Source: an uncultured Rhodanobacteraceae bacterium | GTDB taxonomy: Bacteria > Pseudomonadota > Gammaproteobacteria > Xanthomonadales > Rhodanobacteraceae | Length of the DNA stretch: 7,027 nt | Direction: 5' to 3' | NCBI GenBank assembly: GCA_913053815.1 | Contig: CAJXGK010000094.1 | Coordinates: 1-7,027, forward strand | The notes under the pieces: model-generated | The model's database searches: none | The model's input: the letters and a program-made list of their open reading frames with translations, nothing else | Told to the model about the DNA's origin: nothing | Position numbers and translations under genes: made by a program | Shown: positions 1-5,145 of the stretch, piece by piece | Layout of the letters: the number at the start of each line of letters is the position of its first letter | How positions within the stretch are numbered: the first letter of the stretch is position 1

Positions 1-386
1 TCGGCCGTTACATAAGCCGCTGTTGATTCACCCCGAGCGAGATCATCCAGTGCAGTGACCCCCCATGAAATATCAAGGTTATGGCAACCATCGCAACGGA
101 AGCTACAGCCATAACTACCCACCGATAATACCTTTGTGCCTGGCCGGAAATGTTTAACTGGTTTATCTTCAATCTTGTCAACGTCCAGCGCTGAGATAAT
201 CCCATACGAAAGATTATATAAAGTCCCGTTACGGTTAACATGTGCCTGGCAAAAACCACGCTGTCCATGGCTTAACCGGCAACGCCATAAGCATAAATTA
301 CAACGCGTTGTGCCATCATCCTGTTTGTCCTGCAGCATGGTTTCAACTAATTGATAATGTTCTGGCCTTGCTTCTAAACTACTCAT
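1..386 (-). CDS. amrS: AmmeMemoRadiSam system radical SAM enzyme (AmrS), N-terminal 128 residues, runs off the left edge
   Basis: This is the start of a radical S-adenosylmethionine enzyme of the PflA-activase-like AmmeMemoRadiSam group; its substrate in bacteria is unknown. Seen directly: the frame opens with ATG at 386 and stays open to base 1, giving 128 residues. An N-terminal cysteine set (C29, C32, C36, C46) is followed by the family-like stretch KIEDKPVKHFRPGT (71-84). The radical SAM motif C94-x3-C98-x2-C101 (CSFRCDGC) would ligate the 4Fe-4S cluster that cleaves SAM. Family members are usually about 330-380 residues, so roughly two thirds lies outside the window. It starts 12 bases after the ATP-grasp stop on the same strand, so co-transcription is likely. 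The ribosome-binding site is weak (GATGGGA), which suggests coupling. The codons are AT-rich compared with hemH and tat. Family assignment is confident; function within the system is not established. Confidence 0.9.
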   Translation of the reverse strand, partial: MSSLEARPEHYQLVETMLQDKQDDGTTRCNLCLWRCRLSHGQRGFCQAHVNRNGTLYNLSYGIISALDVDKIEDKPVKHFRPGTKVLSVGSYGCSFRCDGCHNLDISWGVTALDDLARGESTAAYVTA

Positions 387-398
387 TTAGTTATCCCA

Positions 399-1745
399 TC
401 ATTTATTTTCAATGTTGCCTATCTTCCACAACGGTGCAACTACTATATTTAAGCAGGCATAAGCCGCTCGTAATGCCTGTTCTACTTGCTCAAACACAGG
501 GGCTTTGGCAAAAATAAAACCTAAATAATTATTGCCTTCAGGTAAGGGTGTTAATTCATAGCCATCACGCAGTTGAATATTAATGTCTTCTATAAATTCA
601 ATTTTTCCTGCTTCAAGCAGCCCTTCAATTCGCTTTAGAATACCTTGCTTTGGAACGGGGATCATCATCACACCCGCAGCCGTTTCTGAAAATGTATTTT
701 CTGTCGGCAACAACAGCGACTGCCCCGTCGTCTGATTCAAAACTATCTCTTCTAAAGAACAATCTAAGCCATACTCCAGAATGTCACTGCATAAACCACC
801 AATGGTACGGGCAGCCATTTCAATTAAATAGATTTCATTACCGCGCAAACGACATTCAGCATGTACCGGCCCGGTTTTAACCCCATAAGCTTCGCAGGCT
901 TGCTGCACAATTTCCGACACTTTAGTAACCTGTTCAGCCGGCAACCTTGTTGGCGTAATGTAATAGGTTTCCGCAAAAAAAGGGCCGCACAATTCATCGG
1001 GTTTATCAAAAATAGTAATTGTATGCAGTTTGCCTTCGTGCAGATAGCCTTCATAGGCTACCTCGATTCCATCGATATAGTCTTCAACCAGCACATGGCC
1101 CGCCTCGAAGCTATCGTTTGCTTCGGCAATAATGGGTTTGATGCGTTGGCAGGCGGTGATGAATTCGGCCGCGTCATTGGCGCGGATTACGCCACGGCTG
1201 GCAGACAGGTTCAGGGGCTTGATCACACAGGGCCAGGGCAGGCCGGCCATCTGTGCAGGCAGGGGTTGGTCGAGATCAACCAGGCAGTGCAGCGGCACAG
1301 GACAGCCCGCCAGCGCCAGGTGCGCGCGCGCCAGGTCCTTGCGGCGCGACAGGCGCGCAGCCTGCGGGGGATTGTGTGGCAGACCGAGTTGCTGCGCGGC
1401 CATGGCGGCCAGTTCGACGGTACTGTCGTCGCTGCCGAGAATGCCGGTAAAAGGGAGGTGTCGGGCACTGTGCAGAATGTCGCTCAGTGCGGTTTGCGGA
1501 TCGTCGAGGTCGACGTGCAGCCCGGCGTGGACTTCGGAAACCAGCGAATGCTCACCGCGTGAGGCAATGAGCACATCCAGCCCCATGCGCCCGGCCGCGG
1601 CCAGGTAGGGGGCGATGGCATCGAAGCTCGCGGCGTTGTCCAACCAGCCATGCAGAGCCAGCAGTGGAGGTGACGAGGACTCACCCCAGGCCCGGGCAGC
1701 GAGGCGCAGGTGTGGCAGGCGGATTTCAATCTCGGTGGCGGGCAT
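399..1745 (-). CDS. ATP-grasp ligase-like protein with an alpha/beta-hydrolase-like N-terminus (chimaeric)
   Basis: The protein has 448 residues from ATG 1745. A GTG at 1787 would add 14 residues; neither start has a convincing ribosome-binding site. I prefer 1745 because SERHL-like hydrolases begin near that point. Residues 1-48 match the start of such a hydrolase, with PHLRLAARAWG and LALHGWLDNAASFD. From about residue 50 it is an ATP-grasp protein: pre-ATP-grasp segment (MGLDVLIAS to GLPHNPP, 54-126), ATP-binding lysine in PCVIKPLN (K176), EDYIDG (221-226), and metal/ATP-site HAE (E297) and LIEMAARTIGG (E309, R313). Such enzymes usually join a carboxylate to an amine or thiol through an acyl-phosphate; the substrate here is unknown. 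The usual ATP-grasp first strand (about 20 residues) is replaced by the hydrolase piece, and no catalytic nucleophile of a hydrolase is present. The first part is very GC-rich and the last 230 codons are AT-rich. Pairing with amrS suggests a shared pathway (inference). Confidence 0.8.
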   Translation of the reverse strand: MPATEIEIRLPHLRLAARAWGESSSPPLLALHGWLDNAASFDAIAPYLAAAGRMGLDVLIASRGEHSLVSEVHAGLHVDLDDPQTALSDILHSARHLPFTGILGSDDSTVELAAMAAQQLGLPHNPPQAARLSRRKDLARAHLALAGCPVPLHCLVDLDQPLPAQMAGLPWPCVIKPLNLSASRGVIRANDAAEFITACQRIKPIIAEANDSFEAGHVLVEDYIDGIEVAYEGYLHEGKLHTITIFDKPDELCGPFFAETYYITPTRLPAEQVTKVSEIVQQACEAYGVKTGPVHAECRLRGNEIYLIEMAARTIGGLCSDILEYGLDCSLEEIVLNQTTGQSLLLPTENTFSETAAGVMMIPVPKQGILKRIEGLLEAGKIEFIEDINIQLRDGYELTPLPEGNNYLGFIFAKAPVFEQVEQALRAAYACLNIVVAPLWKIGNIENK

Positions 1746-1860
1746 AAGGTGGAATGGTGTGTGCTTGGATAAAAGGGGATCTGACACCTAGATTTGACAA
1801 TAACCCATCACGGGTTTAGCTTCACTTTATTGGCTTAGATTTGCCCTAGCTGAGGAAAGT

Positions 1861-2343
1861 ATGATGAAGTTTCTCAACTTTTCTACTTTTTCACTAATTA
1901 TAACAGTATCGATAGTGCTGATTTTGCCCACAAAATCCTATGCTAAATAATGATAGCTGCAGTGTAATGCTTGCCATCCGCTTCAGCAAGAAGATCCTAA
2001 TACTCTTGATGCCGTTGAACAGTTTATATTTTTGCAGTCGGCTGTTCAGCCAGATGATGTCATTGACGTTTATAGAAACGAATACCCGCCCTCTGGTACT
2101 ACATTAACGCTGGAACACGGGTATGGAGTCCTGACTATACCAGCAAATAGATCCATACTAATGACTGACATTAGTAGCTACGGTACCATGGCAGATGTTC
2201 TAGATAATGCACCACCAAGTAGTGGACCCGGTGGGTACCAGATGGTGCAATTCCAGGTCGGCTATTCCAGCTCGACCCCGTGTTTCTTCCCTGTTAATCC
2301 AATTTTCTCTGTAACAGGATGGCTGGCGGGAGCTACAAATTAA
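1861..2343 (+). pseudogene. Secreted CxxCH-motif protein interrupted by three consecutive stop codons
   Basis: GAGGAA (1852-1857) precedes ATG ATG at 1861/1864. The first 29 codons encode a clear Sec signal peptide: MMKFL, then a hydrophobic core SLIITVSIVLIL, then TKSYAK with a likely cut after SYA. Codons 30-32 are TAA, TGA and TAG (1948-1956), all in frame. The same frame then stays open for 128 codons to TAA 2341-2343, starting LQCNACHPLQQ. CNACH would be a covalent haem-c site if the protein were exported, and methionines later in the frame (ILMTD, YGTMAD) could serve as a distal ligand, but one CxxCH may be chance. The rest is unrecognised. A partial product could start only at TTG 2032 without export. 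The region is AT-rich. TTGACA at 1794-1799 could be a -35 element, but the -10 at 17 bases is poor. Most likely a dead gene; a sequencing artefact or deliberate stop insertion cannot be excluded. Confidence 0.6.
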
Positions 2344-2397
2344 CAACTAGTGTAAGAGCGGATTGAGTGACAAGTCACGACTCGAAAGCAGTTACAC
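2338..2397 (+). other. Possible degenerate attC-like site after the CxxCH gene
   Basis: AATTAAC (2338-2344) carries the stop codon of the upstream gene and resembles an attC R'' box (RYYYAAC, one mismatch). GTTACAC (2391-2397) resembles the R' box (GTTRRRY, one mismatch). Between them lies a short hairpin, GTGAC-AA-GTCAC (2367-2378). A further pair, GTGTAA (2350-2355) and TTACAC (2392-2397), is perfectly complementary. Spacing and gene context fit an attC, but the L boxes are poor and no clear extrahelical base can be placed. It may simply be a small inverted repeat. Confidence 0.25.
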
Positions 2398-2435
2398 AAC
2401 GATGCTGGCTAAGATTAAGGTGGGAGTGTGCATCC

Positions 2436-3035
2436 ATGAAACGTATTTCCATACTATTCTTATTGAGTTTATTATTTGCAGCTGGATTGCAGGCGGTTGC
2501 TGGTGACGTACGAGTGTCGAATCGCAAACAGCTCTTTGAAATCTATCCTCAAACGGCGTCGGCCCTGCCTTTGCGACGTATTCGTGGGGCCTTTGCGAGG
2601 GGTCGCAACCGGGTGTTCGGCGTCAACGGTAGTCCCCAAAACTTCGCATCGGCTCTTGTGTACCTGCGCTACGCGGCCGCTCGACACTACGCGCCGGCAC
2701 AGACGCTTATGGGATTGATGTATGCGAAAGGTTATGGTCTGCCTGAGAACCACGCAACGGCACGTCAGTGGTATCAGCTTGCAGCCCGGCAAGGCTACGC
2801 GAGGGCGCTAATCAAGCTGGGTGATTGGTACGCCGAGGAGCACGTGGTGTCAGCAGATGCCGTTCAAGTATACGCATGCTATGCCAGCGCCAAGAGTCAT
2901 TCGCAGATAGGCACCCCGGCTTACCGGGATGCAATACGAAGAATCGAAACGCTCACAGTACGAATGACGGCTGCTCAAAAAGCGATCACGCATCGGCTGC
3001 AAGGGCAGTACCCGTCACAATGTTTAAAGGGCTAG
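2436..3035 (+). CDS. Secreted Sel1-like repeat protein
   Basis: The protein has 199 residues. I chose ATG 2436, not upstream starts in the same frame, because it begins a typical signal peptide (MKR, hydrophobic ISILFLLSLLFAAGL, AVA cleavage site near residue 22) and has GGGAG at 2422-2426, nine bases away. Two Sel1-like (TPR-type) repeats are visible. The first spans about 67-103, with ALVYLRYAA, APAQTLMGLMYAKGYGL; the second spans about 104-140, with ATARQWYQLAARQGYARALIKLG. A third, weaker unit may follow (DAVQVYACYASA). Sel1 repeats form alpha-solenoids that bind other proteins; here the protein should act in the periplasm or outside the cell. No catalytic domain is seen, so the specific role is unknown. 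It is flanked by a broken gene and by toxin-antitoxin remnants on the same strand, consistent with cassette cargo, but no attC directly follows it. Confidence 0.75.
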   Translation: MKRISILFLLSLLFAAGLQAVAGDVRVSNRKQLFEIYPQTASALPLRRIRGAFARGRNRVFGVNGSPQNFASALVYLRYAAARHYAPAQTLMGLMYAKGYGLPENHATARQWYQLAARQGYARALIKLGDWYAEEHVVSADAVQVYACYASAKSHSQIGTPAYRDAIRRIETLTVRMTAAQKAITHRLQGQYPSQCLKG

Positions 3036-3268
3036 CTTAAGCGGAGAATCTTGGTCGACAACAGTTGATACGGACCCCTATTTGGTTTCGTGCTACATAA
3101 GCTTTACGCACTCTTTGTACTGACCGCTGACCGACAGATTTATTCCAGGGTCTCTGTGAATATGCCACCGACCACCGCCTGAGCACCATGTGCTGCCTGG
3201 TCTGCGGAAAACTCAAACACCTGCCGACCAACCCCTGGATTACACAGGCCGTCTATACGGCCAAATGA
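3036..3268 (+). other. Spacer with no recognisable gene
   Basis: About 230 bases between the Sel1 gene and the toxin remnant. One plus-strand frame is open from 3131 to the TGA at 3266-3268 (45 codons). It includes CCLVCGKLKHLPTNPW, with a CxxC pair but no start of its own and no match I recognise. It is the same frame as the toxin remnant downstream. No tRNA, terminator or attC site was seen here. Confidence 0.4.
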
Positions 3269-3301
3269 TGGAAATCCACAGGAAACACGATAGAGTCTGA
3301 A

Positions 3302-3457
3302 AAAGGTGTTTCTGAATTACGAATCGATTACGGGCCCGGCTATCGGGTCTATTTCAAAAAGCAGGGATTGACAATAGTTGTCCTGCTGGCTGGTGGGGAC
3401 AAACATACCCAAGCCAAAGATATCAAAACAGCCTTGCGTCTCGCACGCAATCTGTAG
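3302..3457 (+). pseudogene. HigB/RelE-type toxin, C-terminal half only (5'-truncated)
   Basis: Codons from 3302 to TAG 3455-3457 encode the C-terminal 51 residues of an addiction-module killer protein of the HigB-like RelE/ParE superfamily. Seen: KGVSELRIDYGPGYRVYF, then QGLTIVVLLAGGDKHTQAKDIKTALRLARNL. These toxins are usually about 95-100 residues and act as ribosome-dependent mRNA nucleases. The N-terminal half is absent: the frame is open upstream only to TGA 3266-3268, with no start codon and no toxin-like sequence. A functional toxin is therefore unlikely. The stop lies 8 bases before the antitoxin ATG, the toxin-first order usual for this family. Family assignment is strong; loss of function is inferred from the missing half. 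Confidence 0.85.
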
Positions 3458-3465
3458 GAGTTATC

Positions 3466-3819
3466 ATGACTAAAACCATTACTACCCACTATGACGTAGC
3501 CGAACATCTCCGAACGCCGATGGAAATGGCTGCTTATCTGGAAGCTTGCCTTGAGGAGGCAAATGGAGATGCTGCCTTCATTGCTAAAGCTTTGGGTGAT
3601 ATCGCCCGTGCCAAGGGTATGTCGCAAGTGGCACGAGATGCGGGGTTGTCACGCGAAAGTCTGTACAAGGCACTTTCTGGAGAAAGAACGCCTGGCTTCG
3701 ACACCGTTCTCAAAGTCATGCAAACGCTAGGCCTAAAGCTACATGCTGAAGCAGTCGCCTTGGCCCAACAAGGCGCTCCAGCCGACCACTCAACCGCTAG
3801 GCGGTTTCGCGTCGGCTGA
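3466..3819 (+). CDS. HigA-like addiction-module antitoxin (XRE-type HTH)
   Basis: The protein has 117 residues, with GGAG at 3457-3460 overlapping the toxin stop and serving as ribosome-binding site for ATG 3466. The family signature is seen in TTHYDVAEHLRTPMEMAAYLEACLEE (N-terminus, 6-31) and in the helix-turn-helix KGMSQVARDAGLSRESLYKAL (50-70), followed by GERTPGFDTVLKVMQTLGLKLHAE. Such antitoxins bind the toxin and repress the shared promoter through the HTH. Homologues usually end close to KLHAE; here about 20 more residues (97-117) follow. From residue 100 onward the coding sequence is also the attC-like site, and the stop TGA (3817-3819) lies inside its L' arm. The partner toxin is truncated, so this is now an orphan antitoxin that could still neutralise a related toxin elsewhere (inference). 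Confidence 0.88.
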   Translation: MTKTITTHYDVAEHLRTPMEMAAYLEACLEEANGDAAFIAKALGDIARAKGMSQVARDAGLSRESLYKALSGERTPGFDTVLKVMQTLGLKLHAEAVALAQQGAPADHSTARRFRVG

Positions 3820-3834
3820 GCTTGGTAGTTAGCC
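3763..3834 (+). other. attC: Integron attC recombination site
   Basis: The site is 72 bases with attC architecture. R'' is GCCCAAC (3763-3769, full match to RYYYAAC). R' is GTTAGCC (3828-3834, six of seven to GTTRRRY). The inner L''/L' boxes are perfectly complementary, CAGCCGAC (3779-3786) and GTCGGCTG (3811-3818), and are extended by GCT (3775-3777) with AGC (3819-3821). C3778 is left unpaired, as the extrahelical base on the L'' side expected of attC. Unpaired spacers separate the L and R boxes. The central loop holds a further hairpin, AACCGC-TAG-GCGGTT (3792-3806), a typical variable terminal structure. It sits at the 3' end of a toxin-antitoxin gene in the usual orientation. No integrase or attI is in the window. 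Confidence 0.75.
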
Positions 3835-3842
3835 ATCTATTG

Positions 3843-3916
3843 GCGATGCAGTCATTCAGACGTTCGACCATGCTGTTGGTCTGCGAGTGCTTGAGGTGCG
3901 TGAGGGTGATGTTCTT
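3843..3916 (-). pseudogene. Remnant of an IS481-type (DDE) transposase
   Basis: On the minus strand this stretch reads KNITLTHLKHSQTNSM followed by VERLNDCIA. It resembles the conserved block around the catalytic glutamate of IS481-family transposases (family form: SPQTNGMVERFNGRI). Only about 25 residues remain. The similarity fades at about 3843, near the outer end of the attC site, and a TAA (3920-3922) blocks the frame on the other side. The DNA overlaps the last 21 codons of hemH in a different frame. It is too short to encode anything functional. The family call rests on this single motif. Confidence 0.6.
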
Positions 3917-4979
3917 TGTTTAGCGTGGATACGCTAACCCCAAAATTCGACCAGCCCTGCAGATGCTGTAGGGCCAGATTGGCCAATGCTTGGACGTGGC
4001 TGGGGTGAACATTGAGAGCGGGAATGTAATGCAGTTCTTCACCCCCTGCGGCGAGAAACGTGTCATGGCCGCGCAGGGCGATTTCTTCCAGTGTTTCCAG
4101 ACAGTCGACGGCAAACCCGGGGCACAGCACATCGATCCGTCGCACCCCTTGACCCGGCAAGGTAGCAAGCATGTGCTCGGTATAGGGCGTCAGCCAGGGC
4201 TGGCGGCCGACCCGCGACTGAAAGCTGACCCGTAGTTCCTGCCCTGTGAGCTGCAGGCGTTCGCGTAAGGCCTGGGCAGTGGCCTGACATTGGGATAGAT
4301 AGGGATCGCCGGCCTGAATATAACTTTTGGGTAGACCATGAAAGCTCAGCAGCAGGCACTCTCTACGACCGTGTTCGTGCCAATGCCGACGCACGCTTGC
4401 GGTCAGGGCGTCGAGATAGCCGGTATCAAGGTGATAATCGTTGATGGTGCGTAACTCTGGCGGCCAGCGCATGCTTCGCAGTGTGGTCCCCACGGCATCG
4501 ATCACACTGCCCGTGGAGCTTGCTGAATATTGTGGATACAGCGGTAGCAGCAACAATCGACGTACCCCCTGGTGCTGCAGTTCGAGCATGGTTTTGTTGA
4601 TCGACGGTTGCCCGTAACGCATCGCTAGGGCGATGCGCAGTGGCCCCGGGGTATGTTGCTGGAGATGCGCATCCAGCGCCTTGGTCAGGGCCTCGCTGTG
4701 GATGCGCAGAGGTGAGCCCTGTTGCGTCCAGATGCGGGCATAGGCTTGGGCCGAGTGTTGCGGACGGCGGCGCAGAATCAGCCCATGGAGGATCAGCCAC
4801 CACAGCCAGCGAGGGCTTTCGACAACCCTCGGATCGGCTAGAAATTCGCCCAGATAGCGGCGCACGGCTGCGGTGGTGGGGGCTTCGGGTGTACCAAGAT
4901 TGACCAGCAACACGGCCGTTGTTGGTGGAAGGTCTTGAGCCAGGCCGGATAATCCGGCGTAGCGGGACGCTGTAAACAT
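3852..4979 (-). CDS. hemH: Ferrochelatase (protohaem ferro-lyase)
   Basis: Inserts Fe2+ into protoporphyrin IX in the last step of haem b synthesis, in the cytoplasm or at the inner face of the membrane. The protein has 375 residues from ATG 4979. Seen: N-terminal AVLLVNLGTPEAPT (22-35), AMRYGQPS (119-126), LLLLPLYPQYSASSTGS (142-158), the signature LLSFHGLPKSYIQAGDPY with catalytic H214, FQSRVGRQPWLTPYT (253-267), and CPGFAVDCLETLEEI with E295, the second conserved metal/porphyrin-site residue. The catalytic core looks complete. Bacterial homologues usually end near residue 340; here the body ends at QGW (343), and residues 344-375 are an unrelated tail read from foreign DNA. The gene diverges from the SYLF gene, with about 165 bases between starts. 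Activity is probably kept because the tail lies beyond the conserved fold (inference). Confidence 0.96.
   Translation of the reverse strand: MFTASRYAGLSGLAQDLPPTTAVLLVNLGTPEAPTTAAVRRYLGEFLADPRVVESPRWLWWLILHGLILRRRPQHSAQAYARIWTQQGSPLRIHSEALTKALDAHLQQHTPGPLRIALAMRYGQPSINKTMLELQHQGVRRLLLLPLYPQYSASSTGSVIDAVGTTLRSMRWPPELRTINDYHLDTGYLDALTASVRRHWHEHGRRECLLLSFHGLPKSYIQAGDPYLSQCQATAQALRERLQLTGQELRVSFQSRVGRQPWLTPYTEHMLATLPGQGVRRIDVLCPGFAVDCLETLEEIALRGHDTFLAAGGEELHYIPALNVHPSHVQALANLALQHLQGWSNFGVSVSTLNKEHHPHAPQALADQQHGRTSE
3920..3937. repeat. Perfect 7-bp hairpin within the hemH tail
   Basis: TTAGCGT (3920-3926) and ACGCTAA (3931-3937) form a perfect inverted repeat around GGAT. It lies where native hemH sequence gives way to foreign DNA and just outside the transposase remnant. 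No T-run follows on either strand, so a Rho-independent terminator is unlikely. It may be the edge of a lost element or a relic of the original hemH 3' end. Confidence 0.45.
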
Positions 4980-5057
4980 GGAACCTGGATGGGTAGCTTG
5001 AAATGTGCGACGTTCAGGATAGCTCGAAAAACTGTAAGGCGTTGCCTGTCAGCAGTG

Positions 5058-5107
5058 ATGCGGTCAGCGGTAACCTGGACAGACTACGTTCAAGCGCTGA
5101 CCGGCAT
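5058..5107. promoter_or_regulatory. Long inverted repeat in the hemH / SYLF divergent region
   Basis: CGGTCAGCG (5061-5069) and CGCTGACCG (5095-5103) are perfectly complementary. Across a one-base bulge (G5104) the pairing continues with ATG (5058-5060) and CAT (5105-5107). The arms are separated by 25 bases. The repeat lies about 40 bases upstream of the SYLF gene start and about 80 bases upstream of the hemH start. It could be a two-half-site operator or a hairpin in the SYLF leader. No protein can be named, and no convincing -10/-35 pair was picked out. Confidence 0.4.
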
Positions 5108-5132
5108 GGCGCGTTAAGCTGCATCTGTTGAT

Positions 5133-5138
5133 AAGGAG
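5133..5138 (+). promoter_or_regulatory. Ribosome-binding site fixing the SYLF gene start
   Basis: AAGGAG lies seven bases before ATG 5146. It rules out the in-frame TTG at 5128, which lies upstream of this motif and lacks a site of its own. Confidence 0.8.
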
Positions 5139-5145
5139 ACCGATC

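Noticed and set aside
8..268. Minus-strand 86-residue open frame with a hydrophobic stretch
   Set aside because: It is out of frame with the radical SAM gene, whose cysteine motifs and start at 386 account for the same strand.
861..1608. Long plus-strand open frames opposite the ATP-grasp gene
   Set aside because: They are antisense to a gene with clear ATP-grasp motifs, have arginine-rich low-complexity translations, and lack ribosome-binding sites. They arise from the high GC of this stretch.
1802..1816. AACCC/GGGTT inverted repeat as an operator upstream of the CxxCH gene
   Set aside because: The arms are only five bases long and the associated promoter is weak, so it is not distinguishable from chance.
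1948..1956. Recoding (selenocysteine or pyrrolysine) at the triple stop
   Set aside because: Three different consecutive stops cannot all be read by a known recoding system, and no recoding hairpin was seen.
3792..3806. AACCGC/GCGGTT hairpin as a Rho-independent terminator for the antitoxin
   Set aside because: It lies inside the coding region, has no T-run, and is better explained as the terminal loop of the attC site.
3797..3919. Minus-strand open frame as a functional small gene
   Set aside because: It carries only one transposase motif block, has no start or ribosome-binding site, and ends within the attC site.
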